The notes: a model not told the origin generated them from the sequence alone. A DNA stretch of 64,000 nucleotides from Candidatus Endonucleibacter bathymodioli (GCA_030674915.1 JASXSV010000004.1:62001-126000); one strand, 5' to 3'. Shown: positions 13,001 to 22,840, counted from the stretch's first letter. Numbers and translations are program-made.

Positions 13001-13330
13001 GATGAAGTGAAAAAAATTAAACAAGAAGTTAGAACGTCAGTAGCACGATGTGTACATAACATTAGAAAAATTAGAAATATTAGAAATATTAGAAATATTA
13101 GAAAAGAAGAGTTAGGAGTGGATCCATTAGATTCATCTGAAATAATGAGATATGGTGAAATCATAATCGTGCCTAAAAAAGATGATGGTACAGTATCAAT
13201 GGGAGCAAGGTCAGAGTCTGTTTCTGACGCAACAAATAATCAAACTATAGCCATTTTAGAGTTAGCCGATGAAGATGAATCTGATGAATCCTTCATACAG
13301 GCCCTAGAATACCCGCCCGATGAAAACTAA
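10031..13330 (+). CDS. large Cys-rich membrane protein, unrecognised
   Basis: 1099 residues that I do not recognise. GGAG seven bases before the ATG supports the start. An N-terminal signal-like segment (about residues 22-39, ending NVYA before EQSY) suggests export. Residues about 40-640 are helical, polar and Lys/Glu/Asn-rich. A hydrophobic segment (IALALPIFIIANAIPG) lies near 660. Residues about 747-937 hold roughly 19 cysteines in 190 residues, with clusters such as GCCCKEF, VCSC and GCYC. A clear membrane helix (about 968-992, LITVTSLAFFTIVGG) follows, then a charged tail with RNIRNIR repeats and an acidic end. The order ectodomain, Cys-rich region, membrane helix, tail resembles a type I receptor, but no family assignment is justified; Cys-rich conjugation proteins were considered without a match. 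It stands alone between an IS30 copy and the efflux genes. Confidence 0.85.
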   Translation: MRGMFCKLKFCCRSIFVYSKFIKNITCLLISVCIFNVYAEQSYTTLDAQSYQKNTEKNWFYEKYDSVKSWAGSYFNSVNMAGVSEYGNSINNSIRHLKDMFDENNLYGELEKLKEKNVFEVLAMVYMRLLLEANVLDQDIIKSGLASPDWIINFRYITQQIKKESGLYLQESEKTKFELLTNEGKMAAEEEFNSRANQCYSKFQSLFLYQVKDEITNSLIKTKLDKQVSLLASKNRSNTEFFTEVTSTQPDALLNALLTTYVVAAISNSPSVPQFPVLEALVNWSMDNEDSKIRKLLDDSKSWYNKNHPVVAKESKDNEINKNNQIFFCYLNNNSETELSDANQSSLNLETREITAGLLADNIIKNVICEFTTVQQLAAACRNGYSSLDAMHHNREQQENLSPEQKAKNKKERQKGEFSQADMDEYLQEGMAANIKDSLFGKITSSISYAFNAIKSNFVTTPTKQDKSKKVVTDWIKLVQKHALKVRGGATHKSIKSVMIELESIDKQYTGGNITIADALAALVKQRFNSDTQGEAFTLLTGMVCKSNEQQKDYFSDQAFLCNESTNKDVNNNVYGNKKYGLGVAKIDNILHKPDFDQQNCNTDTSDDQFDDPYLHQDWRIIKVEYDEKSDDYQCSKSRTFYFGSAKGLGSTFGKLIALALPIFIIANAIPGSYSTLVSSPMINITNAEELSITGINSTHSSSGNYKLIDKFDAHNFTNPISYFSGFDKYRHTRDTSESFSIGANQLRCPEPPEWKFVERVTCGGLLSNHSLMCISDVTPPIYECPLIHNNYRYFCLSAIEKTRQGTMLIARYNSFTPGCCCKEFYQPFTWSSNETYTCTFQKSLCSEEGQYIYDKDKYVPNDPKNIYRIATDNVCSCDYTNGYDFIVPPTNGCYCDPITEDCSCYKKTCPKDAKLTPDHECITYKTPKYDFICQKRVTHGVKPTIESSHSKYDMAFPSSSGRQSFLITVTSLAFFTIVGGAVSMNYILNDEVKKIKQEVRTSVARCVHNIRKIRNIRNIRNIRKEELGVDPLDSSEIMRYGEIIIVPKKDDGTVSMGARSESVSDATNNQTIAILELADEDESDESFIQALEYPPDEN
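13063..13110 (+). repeat. in-frame 9-bp tandem repeat (AATATTAGA)
   Basis: About five units of a 9-bp repeat inside the 1099-residue gene encode N-I-R/K-I-R steps just after the C-terminal membrane helix. Unit length is a multiple of three, so copy-number change would not shift the frame. Confidence 0.85.
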
Positions 13331-13604
13331 ATATGACTATGGTAATTTAAGGTTTTTATTGCCGTATGTCGATTAAAAATTGAGCCTTATCAGTTTTATT
13401 TTTCGGCATACCCACCCTGCCAATTTTTATTATCTTTGGGGATGGTGGCTGTCTTACGTCTCTGGTTGCATTCCCTATATTTACAGCTCTATATTTTATA
13501 TTAATTAGCAGCGCTAACTGCTTGTTTATAATAGGTAATATGTTTCAATAACGCTGTAAAACCTTTGCAATGCAGAGATAGTTATGACTCATAACTAAGA
13601 CTGC
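13331..13604. other. intergenic between convergent genes
   Basis: No gene, tRNA or convincing terminator. A distant imperfect pair, GTATGTCG and CGGCATAC, could pair weakly; I do not call it. Confidence 0.4.
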
Positions 13605-16600
13605 TCACTGAAATGTAAACCCCTTGAAACTAGTTTTATACAACAGAGAATAAATCACCGGTAATATAATCAGCGTCAATACTGTAGCAAAGCCAAGGCC
13701 AAAAATAATGGTTATAGCCATTGACTGAAAAAATGTATCAAACAACAGTGGAATCATACCCAACACTGTTGTCAACGCAGCCATACAAACCGGCCGCGCT
13801 CTGCTGACAGACGCATGAAAAATAGCATCCTGCCCTCCCCTGCCATCTCCAAGCTCAAGGTTAATTTGTTCCACTAGTACAATACCATTCTTTATTAACA
13901 TACCTGACAGACTTAGCAATCCTAATAAGGCCATAAAACTGAAAGGCGCATCCAACAGCAGCAACCCTGTAACCACCCCTATCAATGCCAGCGGTACCGT
14001 AAACCAAATAGCCAACGCCTGCCTAATGCTATTAAACAATAAGATTGTTATAAGAAACATAAACAAATACCCCATAGGAATAGAAGCAAAAACTGCCTTC
14101 TGAGCATCTGCCGCTTTCTCATAGGAACCACCCCATTCAAGCTTATAGCCATCAGGAAGCGAAATAGCTTCCACCTTGTCTTTTATTCTATGAAAGACTC
14201 TATCTGTAGTTTCCCCACTCAGCAAACTAGGGTCTGCCATAACAGACAACATCCTCTTTCGTTCGCGTCGGACGATCAAAGCATCCTCCCACTCTGTACT
14301 AAAATGGGTTACAGCCTGAGTAATCGGCACAAAGCTTTTCCTATCAGTACTCCAAACCTGTAAATCAACAAGGCTGTCCGCATGGAGGCGTTCCAATGCT
14401 GGAGCACGAATAATTATGGGCAGTAACTGACTGCCTTCACGATATACGCCTACTTTCTTGCCACTAAAATTAATAAGCAAAGCCTCATCTAGCGACTTTT
14501 TCGATATTCCGCTGCGACGAGCACTAGCCTCATCTAAATGCGGACGAACGATACTGCTTCTATTTCGCCAGCCATGACGAATATTGGTTGCCAAAGGCTC
14601 ATTTTTCAACACATCCATAGCCTTAGCAGCAAGATATCGAAGCACTATAGGATCTTCACCATAAAATCTAGCTTCAATTTCCGCAGCAGGTGCGGGGCCA
14701 TTTTGCAAATATTTGACTCGGTATTCCACATCAGTAAAATCATTATCCAGAATAAATTCCACATCAGGAACTAGCTCTATTATTTTTCCCAAATCCTGTG
14801 CTTCAATAATCAGCTGACCATAACTATGGTATTGCTTCTCTGGCATATAAGGTAAAACAAACCGTTGCGCCCCCATGCCTACCACGGTAGTGACAGCAGA
14901 AACACCTTCAAGCTCTCGAACTTGTTTCTCGAACCGCAAAATCTCTGATTCTGTTGCGCGAATATCAGTACCTTCAGGCATCCAAAAATCAACAAAAAAA
15001 ATAGGGGTGTTAGATGGCGGGAAAAAAACATTTTTCACATGACCAAACGCTGCTATAGCCAAAAATAAAGCTAACACTATGAGACCGATGGAAGCTACAC
15101 GACACCTTAACGCCACACATAGTAGCTGCTTGTAAAATATAAATAGCGATCCCTGATAAGGGTCAAAATCTTTTGAAACTTGCGAATTACCTCTCTCTAG
15201 ATCATTAAAAAGAAGATGGCAAAAAAATGGGGTCAACGTAATTGCCGTGACCCAGCTTAACATCAAAGAAATAAGTAGGACCTGAAACAGAGAAACACAA
15301 AACTCGCCGGTGGATTCTTCAGACAATCCAATCGGGGCAAAAGCCATAACAGTAATAATCGTAGCCCCAAGCAAAGGCCATTGGGTCTGTTTTACCACCA
15401 GCTGAGCAGCTTCTAATCTGTTGAGCCCGCGCTGAAGCCCAATCTGTATCCCCTCAGTAACGACAATAGCATTATCCACTAACATGCCAAGGGCAATAAT
15501 TAAAGCGCCTAAAGATATTAGCTGAAGTTCAATATGAAGCACTCTCATCACAATAAAAGTACCCAATATTGTCAGCAAAAGAACCGCCCCCATTAATAAA
15601 CCTGAACGAACTCCCATAGCAAACAACAACACGGCAATAACAATAGCAACGGATTCCAGAAGATTGATCAAAAAACCACTCACTGACTCTGAAACAACCT
15701 TCGGCTGGTCATATACAGTATCAACGTCCATACCAATTGGACGCTGATTTTCAAGCATCTCTAATTTTTCTCGAACAACATTACCTGTACGAACAACATT
15801 CACCCCCGAGGAAAACGAGATACCAAAAGACAGGGCAGGCTTACCATTAAAGTGGTATAGAATGCTAGGAGTTTCATCATAAGTTTTGCTAATGGTTACA
15901 ATGTCTCCCAGCCTCACTAGCTGGCTGCTACCTGGGGTGCTAAAAACCAGCTGCTCAAGCTCCCTTACATCACTAAACTCACCGGTTGGATGAATACGTA
16001 TTGATCGACCATCAACAAGCATGCGTCCCGCATTAGATACCACATTTTGGTTTTTTATTAAAGAAACTAACCAGACTATATCAATCCCCAAAGCGGCTAT
16101 TTTTTCTCTAGATATTTCCAGCACTACCTGCTGCTGACGCTGTCCGGAAATTGAGATCTTCTTCACTCCAGGAATAAGAACTAACTCACGCTTTAAGAAA
16201 TCTCCATAATTTTCAATATCTCTATGACTATAACCTTCGCCGGTAATATTTAATAACATGCCATACACATCACCGTAATCATCTTGAACTAAAGACGGAT
16301 AAACCCCAGGTGGCAATTCTTTCTGGGCGTCATTAATCTTTCTTCTTAACTCATCCCAAATTTGTGGCAACTTTTTCTTATCATAGCGATCTTTCATATC
16401 AACAATGATTTGTGAGCTTCCCTCACTACTGATAGACGTTATATTTTTAACATATCCCAATTCTTGAATAGCTTCTTCAAGGCGCAAAGTCACCTCTTCC
16501 TCAACCTGCTGTGGCGAGGCACCTGGATATTTTGTAATGATCGCTGCTTGTTTCAAGGCAAACTCAGGAAATTCTAGCTGCCCCAAGCCCAGAAAAGACA

Positions 16601-16679
16601 CCCACCCACCGGCCATGAGAAGCACTACAAACAGCCAACTGATAACTCTGTGCCTGATGAAGTATTCTACAACAGTCAT
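13605..16679 (-). CDS. RND efflux transporter, inner-membrane permease
   Basis: 1024-residue AcrB-type permease, the usual length for the family. It would use the proton gradient to export compounds through a tripartite pump. It shows a first membrane helix (VISWLFVVLLMAGGWV), the periplasmic porter domain with SSEGSSQIIVDM, the helix-4 motif LGMLVDNAIVV near residue 400, a second large periplasmic loop and a C-terminal helix bundle ending LPVIYSLLY. In the helix-4 motif one aspartate is kept (DN) where AcrB has two (DD), as in other RND branches, so substrate class cannot be inferred from AcrB. The membrane-fusion protein gene ends 3 bp upstream, so the two are co-transcribed. No outer-membrane channel gene lies in the window. 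Confidence 0.94.
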   Translation of the reverse strand: MTVVEYFIRHRVISWLFVVLLMAGGWVSFLGLGQLEFPEFALKQAAIITKYPGASPQQVEEEVTLRLEEAIQELGYVKNITSISSEGSSQIIVDMKDRYDKKKLPQIWDELRRKINDAQKELPPGVYPSLVQDDYGDVYGMLLNITGEGYSHRDIENYGDFLKRELVLIPGVKKISISGQRQQQVVLEISREKIAALGIDIVWLVSLIKNQNVVSNAGRMLVDGRSIRIHPTGEFSDVRELEQLVFSTPGSSQLVRLGDIVTISKTYDETPSILYHFNGKPALSFGISFSSGVNVVRTGNVVREKLEMLENQRPIGMDVDTVYDQPKVVSESVSGFLINLLESVAIVIAVLLFAMGVRSGLLMGAVLLLTILGTFIVMRVLHIELQLISLGALIIALGMLVDNAIVVTEGIQIGLQRGLNRLEAAQLVVKQTQWPLLGATIITVMAFAPIGLSEESTGEFCVSLFQVLLISLMLSWVTAITLTPFFCHLLFNDLERGNSQVSKDFDPYQGSLFIFYKQLLCVALRCRVASIGLIVLALFLAIAAFGHVKNVFFPPSNTPIFFVDFWMPEGTDIRATESEILRFEKQVRELEGVSAVTTVVGMGAQRFVLPYMPEKQYHSYGQLIIEAQDLGKIIELVPDVEFILDNDFTDVEYRVKYLQNGPAPAAEIEARFYGEDPIVLRYLAAKAMDVLKNEPLATNIRHGWRNRSSIVRPHLDEASARRSGISKKSLDEALLINFSGKKVGVYREGSQLLPIIIRAPALERLHADSLVDLQVWSTDRKSFVPITQAVTHFSTEWEDALIVRRERKRMLSVMADPSLLSGETTDRVFHRIKDKVEAISLPDGYKLEWGGSYEKAADAQKAVFASIPMGYLFMFLITILLFNSIRQALAIWFTVPLALIGVVTGLLLLDAPFSFMALLGLLSLSGMLIKNGIVLVEQINLELGDGRGGQDAIFHASVSRARPVCMAALTTVLGMIPLLFDTFFQSMAITIIFGLGFATVLTLIILPVIYSLLYKTSFKGFTFQ

Positions 16680-16682
16680 AAG

Positions 16683-17786
16683 TTACAATCCCCGCTCTTT
16701 GCGCAATGGCTTAACTTTCATACCGTCAGTTAACCGACTAATACCTGCTGTAACTACCTGATCCCCTGAGTGCAAACCAGAAATGATCTGAACACCAGCC
16801 TCAGTAATACGCCCAATCTGAACCTCAACAGGCTTAACTTCATAGGTCTGGTCATAAAAGCACCAAACGACCATCTTGTTAGTCGCGTCAGCACTAGTAA
16901 TTGCAGACAAAGGCACGAGCACATACCCTCCACGCTGCGACTCTTTGATAATTTTTCCTAAATCAATAACCACAGTTGCACTCATTCCTGGCAAAACATT
17001 CAAGTCCTCAGGCACAGGCAAAGAAAATATGACTTCATAGCTCTGAGTTCCAGCTGTAACCCTAGTAGCATGTTCTTTATATACTAACGGATAACTTTTC
17101 TCGGAAGCACCAGTAAATACCGCAAACGGCTTATACCCCCGGTCAATAGACATTTTATTCACATGAACTATGATACTTTCCGGTATTTGAATAGCGAGAT
17201 CAATCACGTCACTGCCTTGTAGCACCAGCACTACTTGCTGAGCCTGTACCTGTTGATAATTTTTTACTGCCGTTTGAGCAATTCGTCCATTAAATGGTGC
17301 CTTTAAAGTGCTATATTCCAGTTTATCCTTTGCCATCTCTAGCACAGCCTTCGCTGATTCTAGTTTAGCCTTAGCCAAATCATAATCTGCTTGAGAAACA
17401 ACTTTTTTCTTAAGTAAGGATTGTGCCCTATAAAACTCATTTTTTAGTAATTGATAAGTAGCCTGTCGATCTCTAAACTCATTAGTAACATCCCTATCAT
17501 CAAGATGAGCTAATACCTGCCCTTTTAAAACATCATCTCCTTGGTTAACTGCAAGGTTATTGAGACTACCGGGAATACGGAACGAAAGTTCAGCTTCTTT
17601 ACTTGCTCTGACTTTACTTGGAAAATGCCTCAACAATATTTTGTTAGAATCCTGAACCTGAAACAATTTTACGGGCCTAACAGCAGGCCTAGCTATTTCT
17701 ATAGAATGTTCATCACAACCTGCAGTTAACAGCACAGCTACACTGGTCATTAGCAACCACTGTTTCCTAGACAGAACAAGCACCAT
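16683..17786 (-). CDS. RND efflux membrane-fusion lipoprotein
   Basis: Periplasmic adaptor linking the RND permease to an outer-membrane channel. I start it at 17786 (MVLVLSRKQ) because GGAG sits 6 bases before this ATG and a lipoprotein signal follows directly, ending VLLTAGC; the frame is open 31 codons further upstream without support. The mature protein has the biotinyl-lipoyl-like halves (SLNNLAVNQGDDVLKGQVLAHLD and LKAPFNGRIAQTAV), an alpha-hairpin between them (about residues 95-165, RAQSLLKKKVVSQADYD) and a beta-barrel/C-terminal region ending ISRLTDGMKVKPL. First gene of a two-gene operon with the permease; divergent from htpG. Confidence 0.93.
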   Translation of the reverse strand: MVLVLSRKQWLLMTSVAVLLTAGCDEHSIEIARPAVRPVKLFQVQDSNKILLRHFPSKVRASKEAELSFRIPGSLNNLAVNQGDDVLKGQVLAHLDDRDVTNEFRDRQATYQLLKNEFYRAQSLLKKKVVSQADYDLAKAKLESAKAVLEMAKDKLEYSTLKAPFNGRIAQTAVKNYQQVQAQQVVLVLQGSDVIDLAIQIPESIIVHVNKMSIDRGYKPFAVFTGASEKSYPLVYKEHATRVTAGTQSYEVIFSLPVPEDLNVLPGMSATVVIDLGKIIKESQRGGYVLVPLSAITSADATNKMVVWCFYDQTYEVKPVEVQIGRITEAGVQIISGLHSGDQVVTAGISRLTDGMKVKPLRKERGL

Positions 17787-18282
17787 GGTGATCTCCATAT
17801 ATTCACAAAGATCTTTACATAAGTGACCTCTGTAGCGTAATTTAGTTACGGTCTTTAAAAAACACATCGGCTTTATCATTAAAATCCGCCGCTCATGTTC
17901 AATAGTGTGTATAGAAGCCTTAGCCCATCCACTGCCGCCATTTTAGGCAGATTTAGTCAGCTATACCCATGACCGTAGAAATCGCGAGTAAACAGCCTGC
18001 GCACTGATACATACCACGCTCCCAAAAACACACAGTTCTTGAGATCAACTTTATATAATTATTTTCTTCTGGTTGAAAAAATTCCGAATGCCCTTACTAA
18101 TACACTCAAGGTGATTATCGATACGGGTAGACAATGCCTCGCATCTTTGAATACAAAAGATACAATACAACCACAAACACTCTTATATTGTGATATCCAC
18201 GAGAATGGTTGATAGCTGGTGGCGCACCCACTAAACTTCAAAACAAACACGTATATCCTAATGAAATAAAGCTGAGGGTTCA
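17787..18282. other. divergent intergenic region before htpG
   Basis: About 500 bp between the efflux operon and htpG. I see no gene. A heat-shock promoter would be expected upstream of htpG, but no sequence here matches the sigma-32 consensus well enough to mark. Confidence 0.4.
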
Positions 18283-20187
18283 ATGACTATCAAAACTAAT
18301 AAAGAAACTTTAGGTTTTCAGACTGAAGTAAAGCAGCTGCTACACCTCATGATTCATTCTCTCTACTCAAACAGTGAAATTTTCCTGCGAGAACTCATCT
18401 CCAACGCATCTGATGCCAGTGATAAATTGCGGTTTGCGGCTCTGAATGACAGCAGTATTTTAGCACCAGACTCCAGCCAGGAAATCCGCATAACTTTTGA
18501 TAAAGAAGCGAAAACCGTGACTATCCGTGATAACGGTATTGGCATGAGCCGTGAAGAAGCCATCTCACACCTAGGTACTATTGCCAAATCTGGCACTGCT
18601 GACTTCCTGCAAAACATGACCGGTGACCAAAAGAAAGATTCACAACTAATTGGCCAATTCGGTGTGGGTTTTTACTCTGCATTTATCGTAGCAGACAAAG
18701 TCAAGGTAGAAAGCCATAAAGCAGGTTCTGATCAGGCTATTTGCTGGGAATCTGATGGCTCCGGTGAATTTACTATCGAAAATATTGATAAGGCCGAGCT
18801 AGGCACAACCATTACGCTCCATTTGAAAAACGATGCTACTGAGTTTGCCGATGGCTGGCGACTGAGAACCATTATTCGCAAATATTCCGATCATATCCCC
18901 CTACCCATTCTAATGGTTAAAGAATCTATGGGTCAGGAGGAAGAAACAGCAAAAGACTCGTCCCCAGAATGGGAAACAGTCAACACCGCCAAAGCATTAT
19001 GGTCAAGATCTCGGACAGATATTTCCGACGATGAGTACAAAGAATTCTACAAGCATACCAGCCATGATTTTGCAGAACCCATCAAATGGACCCATAACAA
19101 GGTTGAAGGTAAGCTGGAATATACTAGTCTCCTGTACGTACCCTCAAAGGCCCCCTTTGACCTTTACAATCGTGAAATGCAGAAGGGGCTGAAGCTCTAC
19201 ATACAGCGCGTTTACATAATGGATCAGGCAGAAGAATTTCTTCCTATGTATCTCCGTTTCATAAAAGGAGTAGTTGACTCCAATGACCTGCCCCTAAACA
19301 TTTCTCGCGAAATTCTACAAAAAGACCCAAAAGTTGATAGCATGAAGACCGCCCTAACCAAGCGGACACTTGATATGCTTGAGACAATAGCAAAAAAAGA
19401 ACCTGAAACCTACGCATCTTTTTGGAAAGAATTCGGTCAAGTATTAAAAGAAGGTCCTGCCGAAGACCACGCAAATCGTGAAAAAATTGCAAAACTACTT
19501 CGCTTTGCAACTACCAGTAACCAAGGCTCTGATCAAACTCAGTCTCTTACTGAATACCTTGAGCGGATGAAGGATGGTCAGGAAAAAATCTACTACATCT
19601 GTGCCGAAACACACAATTCTGCAGCTAACAGCCCTCATCTTGAAGTGTTCCGTAAAAAAAATATTGAGGTTCTGCTACTCTCCGACCGTGTTGACGAATG
19701 GTTACTTTCACACCTAACAGAGTTCGACGGCAAGTCTTTTGTCGATATAGGTCGTGGAGATTTAGACCTTGGCAAACTGGACAATGAGTCTGATAAAAAA
19801 GATCATGAAGAAATTGCCAAAGAGAAAGAAGACCTTATCAAACGCATTAAAGACATTTTGAAAGATGATGTAGAAGAAGTCAGAGTCACTCACCGCCTAA
19901 CTGATTCGCCAGCCTGCCTCGTTGTCGGTCAACATGACATGGGTGCTCAAATGCGTCAAATTATGCAAGCTGCAGGTCAATCTATACCTAACTCAAACCC
20001 TATTTTTGAAATAAACACTAGCCACCCACTAATACTTAAGCTGGATCAGGAGCAAGATGAAGACCGCTTTACCAACTTAGTAAAAATCGTGTTTGACCAA
20101 GCAAACCTAGCTGCAGGTGGCACGTTAGATAATCCAGCCAATTATGTCCATCGGCTGAATAAGCTGCTGGTAGAAATGACTGGTTAA
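18283..20187 (+). CDS. htpG: molecular chaperone HtpG (bacterial Hsp90)
   Basis: 634-residue cytosolic ATP-dependent chaperone. The N-terminal GHKL ATPase domain shows [14 protein letters not shown] near residue 35, DNGIGMS near residue 87 and [11 protein letters not shown] near residue 125. The middle domain includes [15 protein letters not shown], and the C-terminal dimerisation domain ends with LVEMTG. GAGG precedes the ATG by about 6 bases. Length agrees with the E. coli protein (624) and nothing is missing. A hairpin with a short T-run follows the stop at once, so it is probably monocistronic. Confidence 0.98.
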   Translation: MTIKTNKETLGFQTEVKQLLHLMIHSLYSNSEIFLRELISNASDASDKLRFAALNDSSILAPDSSQEIRITFDKEAKTVTIRDNGIGMSREEAISHLGTIAKSGTADFLQNMTGDQKKDSQLIGQFGVGFYSAFIVADKVKVESHKAGSDQAICWESDGSGEFTIENIDKAELGTTITLHLKNDATEFADGWRLRTIIRKYSDHIPLPILMVKESMGQEEETAKDSSPEWETVNTAKALWSRSRTDISDDEYKEFYKHTSHDFAEPIKWTHNKVEGKLEYTSLLYVPSKAPFDLYNREMQKGLKLYIQRVYIMDQAEEFLPMYLRFIKGVVDSNDLPLNISREILQKDPKVDSMKTALTKRTLDMLETIAKKEPETYASFWKEFGQVLKEGPAEDHANREKIAKLLRFATTSNQGSDQTQSLTEYLERMKDGQEKIYYICAETHNSAANSPHLEVFRKKNIEVLLLSDRVDEWLLSHLTEFDGKSFVDIGRGDLDLGKLDNESDKKDHEEIAKEKEDLIKRIKDILKDDVEEVRVTHRLTDSPACLVVGQHDMGAQMRQIMQAAGQSIPNSNPIFEINTSHPLILKLDQEQDEDRFTNLVKIVFDQANLAAGGTLDNPANYVHRLNKLLVEMTG

Positions 20188-20202
20188 AGTTAATGCAAAA
20201 CC

Positions 20203-20231
20203 ATACTATGAGTTCACTCTCATAGTGTTTT
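20203..20231 (+). terminator. probable terminator of htpG
   Basis: Perfect 8-bp stem ACTATGAG / CTCATAGT with a 6-base loop, followed by GTTTT, starting 16 bp after the htpG stop. Confidence 0.6.
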
Positions 20232-20266
20232 AATGAGCATGTAAATCTAACTGCATAATAGTAGAT

Positions 20267-20294
20267 TTCTTCCACCCTAATGAGGGTGGAAGAA
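20267..20294. other. perfect 12-bp hairpin
   Basis: TTCTTCCACCCT, loop AATG, AGGGTGGAAGAA: a perfect inverted repeat of 12 bp per arm, 80 bp after htpG. It lacks a T-run, so it may be a second RNA-stabilising or blocking structure and not a classical terminator. Confidence 0.6.
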
Positions 20295-20635
20295 TAGTGG
20301 ACGTCCAATTACAATGGTTGAAATCGTTGATTATGCTGAGGCCATGAGCATAAAGTCTCTTAGCAGACTATGTTTAACATGTGCAGTTACACAGAAATAT
20401 TACCCCCTTGCTGACCACAAAACCATAACTTACTTTTTTTTAGATTATTCTCTAACTTCAACGCCAGTGGTGCACATATTTATCAGATAAACATTCCTGC
20501 ACTGCAAACAAAAAAACATAACAAAAGCCACCAGCATCACTGGCACCTAAAAATAAATATTGAGGATAGTAGTTGTTTATGAGCAGTTTTTTAGATATAG
20601 TCGCAGCGATTTCTTAACTATATTTGTTACCAATT
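20295..20635. other. intergenic, nothing recognised
   Basis: AT-rich stretch between htpG and the tRNA gene with no open frame of note and no recognisable RNA. Confidence 0.4.
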
Positions 20636-20716
20636 TGTTACCATTGTAGGTAGTGAGTCTGTCGACAAACGAGCGAAGCCCCTGAGCCAACGCGTAGTAA
20701 GCGCTAGAGGTAAGCG
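20636..20716 (+). repeat. dispersed intergenic repeat, copy C
   Basis: Forward copy just upstream of the tRNA gene: GTTACCATTGTAGG, then GTCGACAAACGAGCGAAGCC and CTGAGCCAACGCGTAGTAAG. The GCCTAC arm has changed here to GCCAAC. Confidence 0.7.
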
Positions 20717-20767
20717 AGAACAGTCATCAACCTCATACCATTAGAATGGGTGCATACGAATTTATCC

Positions 20768-20857
20768 GGTGAGGTGTCCGAGTGGCTTAAGGAGCACGCC
20801 TGGAAAGCGTGTATACGTTTGCGCGTATCGAGGGTTCGAATCCCTCTCTCACCGCCA
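20768..20857 (+). tRNA. tRNA-Ser (anticodon GGA)
   Basis: Ninety bases with encoded CCA. The acceptor arm GGTGAGG pairs with TCTCACC (one G-T), and the anticodon stem-loop is CACGC-CTGGAAA-GCGTG, giving anticodon GGA for UCC/UCU serine codons. A long variable arm (GTATACGTTTGCGCGTATC region) marks a class II tRNA, and the T arm has GGTTCGAATCC. Confidence 0.96.
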
Positions 20858-21436
20858 CACTATTCCTGCAACTCTTTTTGATTGTTTCTCCCTTTTATTC
20901 TTACTAATTTGCTCCATAACCCAATACATTCAAGCAGCCTCTATTCCCCTTAATGGATTTAGTACCACTGCGTAATTTAAGTGCTCTTTGCTGAATTTGG
21001 TACATTTTCTGATCAGCTAATACCGGAATGAACGCGAATGTTTTATAGCATCCGAATGTTTCCATTGTGCATAATAAAGTGACTAAGACGGTATCTGAAT
21101 AAATTCTAGCACTGAACCAGCAGCAAGCAATTATTCGATGAGTAAAACCAACTTAGGCGCAATACTTAAAGTAAGTTCTAGTATCATTAGTCATGTGCTC
21201 ACTGGCTGACTGATAGTTGATCAACCTCGAAGACCCTGTCATGCGTTAAGCTACTGCAGAAGCGTTCGACGATGGTATTTATACCAAACAATGCGCGCCA
21301 ACCCCCTCCCACACCCTCTCACACCCTCCCAATGACGATTATGAAGCCTTGTTTGTCACGCTTCAATGGTAACTGGGATATTATGGTGGGTGAGGAAGCT
21401 CCTTTTCCGCCTTTCCTATACATACTTCTGAGCAGA
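20858..21436. other. intergenic after tRNA-Ser
   Basis: 580 bp without a supported gene. A C-rich stretch of repeated ACACCCTC-like units occurs at 21302-21330. At 21340-21380, TTGTTTGTCACG followed by CAATGGTAACTGGGATAT resembles the tail of the dispersed repeat and may be a partial copy. No integrase or att-like direct repeat of the tRNA 3' end is seen. Confidence 0.4.
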
Positions 21437-22840
21437 TTAAACGCTGTAATACAAATCGAATTCTGCCGGGTGGGTTGTTTGGGATATGGTCAGGCACTCC
21501 TCTTTTTTAATCTCAATATACGCATTAATCATATCGTCGGTGAATACGCCGCCAGTAGTCAAAAAGTCATGATCTCTCTCTAGTGCCGCCAAAGCTTCTT
21601 CAAAAGACTCTGCAACGGTAGGGATTCCTGCGGCTTCTTCCGGTGGCAGATCATAAAGATCTTTGTCCGCAGCATCTCCAGGGTGTAATTTATTTTTGAT
21701 GCCATCCAGACCTGCCATCAGCATCGCAGAAAACGCCAGGTAAGGGTTTGCCGTTGGATCAGGGAAGCGTACCTCTATTCTCCTGGCCTTAGGGCTGTTA
21801 ACATAAGGTATGCGAATAGAGGCAGAACGATTGCGGGCGGAATAGGCTAGCATCACAGGTGCTTCAAAACCTGAAATCAAACGCTTGTATGAGTTGGTGG
21901 AGGCATTAGTGAAAGCGTTAAGTGCTTTTGCATGCTTGATGATACCTCCGATGTAATATAGTGCGATTTCACTCAGACCTCCGTAACCATCACCGGAAAA
22001 CAAATTTTTACCGTTTTTGCTTAGAGACATGTGAACGTGCATGCCACTTCCATTGTCGCCTACTAGAGGTTTAGGCATAAAGGTAGCGGTTTTACCATAG
22101 GCGTGTGCAACATTGTGCACGCTGTATTTTAGGATTTGAACTTCGTCAGCTTTTTTCACCAAAGTATTGAACTTAACCCCTATTTCACACTGGCCTGCCG
22201 TACCTACTTCGTGATGATGCACCTCAACCTGTAGACCTTGAGCTTCCATTGCTTTACACATGGCACCGCGGATATTATGGAGAGAGTCGACGGGGGGGAC
22301 CGGGAAATAGCCACCTTTTATTTTTGGACGATGGCCGCTGTTACCACCCTCGAATTGTCTGGAAGAAGACCAAGCTGCTTCTTCGGAGTTAATTTCATAA
22401 GAGGATCCAGAGATATGAATATTCCACTTTACATCGTCAAAAATGAAAAACTCTGGTTCTGGCCCAAAGAAAGCCGTATCGGCTATACCGGTAGATTTCA
22501 GAAACTCCTCGGCATTTCTAGCAACGGATCTAGGATCGCGTTCATAACCTTGCATGGTGGAGGGTTCAATGATATCGCAGCGAAGATTTAAGGTGGGTTC
22601 ATCGGTGAATGGATCAATGACTGCAGTGGAATCATCCGGAAGCATGACCATGTCTGATTCATTTATTCCTTTCCAACCACTAATAGATGAGCCGTCAAAC
22701 ATTTTGCCTATTTCAAAAAACTCACTGTTAACCTCGCTAGCAGGAATTGAGACATGCTGCTCCTTGCCCATAGAATCAGTAAATCGCATATCAATCCACT
22801 TGATGTCATGTTTTTTGACTAAGTTGGTTGTATTTGACAT
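21437..22840 (-). CDS. glnA: glutamine synthetase, type I
   Basis: Forms glutamine from glutamate, ammonia and ATP; the central enzyme of nitrogen assimilation. 467 residues, the usual length for the dodecameric GSI. It has the beta-grasp N-terminus with [10 protein letters not shown], the catalytic motifs [12 protein letters not shown] and [21 protein letters not shown], and [22 protein letters not shown]. The adenylylation tyrosine is present in [10 protein letters not shown], so control by GlnE is expected. AGAGG lies 7 bases before the ATG. I found no clear sigma-54 site upstream and no ntrBC genes downstream. Confidence 0.98.
   Translation of the reverse strand: MSNTTNLVKKHDIKWIDMRFTDSMGKEQHVSIPASEVNSEFFEIGKMFDGSSISGWKGINESDMVMLPDDSTAVIDPFTDEPTLNLRCDIIEPSTMQGYERDPRSVARNAEEFLKSTGIADTAFFGPEPEFFIFDDVKWNIHISGSSYEINSEEAAWSSSRQFEGGNSGHRPKIKGGYFPVPPVDSLHNIRGAMCKAMEAQGLQVEVHHHEVGTAGQCEIGVKFNTLVKKADEVQILKYSVHNVAHAYGKTATFMPKPLVGDNGSGMHVHMSLSKNGKNLFSGDGYGGLSEIALYYIGGIIKHAKALNAFTNASTNSYKRLISGFEAPVMLAYSARNRSASIRIPYVNSPKARRIEVRFPDPTANPYLAFSAMLMAGLDGIKNKLHPGDAADKDLYDLPPEEAAGIPTVAESFEEALAALERDHDFLTTGGVFTDDMINAYIEIKKEECLTISQTTHPAEFDLYYSV

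Noticed and set aside
10031..13330. Assignment of the 1099-residue protein as a TraN-like conjugation protein or a TNF-receptor-like protein
   Set aside because: Cys-rich stretches look superficially alike, but spacing does not match either family by eye and no other conjugation genes are present.
18000..18282. Sigma-32 promoter upstream of htpG
   Set aside because: A CTTGAG occurs, but no CCCCAT-like partner sits at the right distance.
20858..21436. Genomic island attached at tRNA-Ser
   Set aside because: No integrase and no direct repeat of the tRNA 3' end; the neighbouring genes are core genes.
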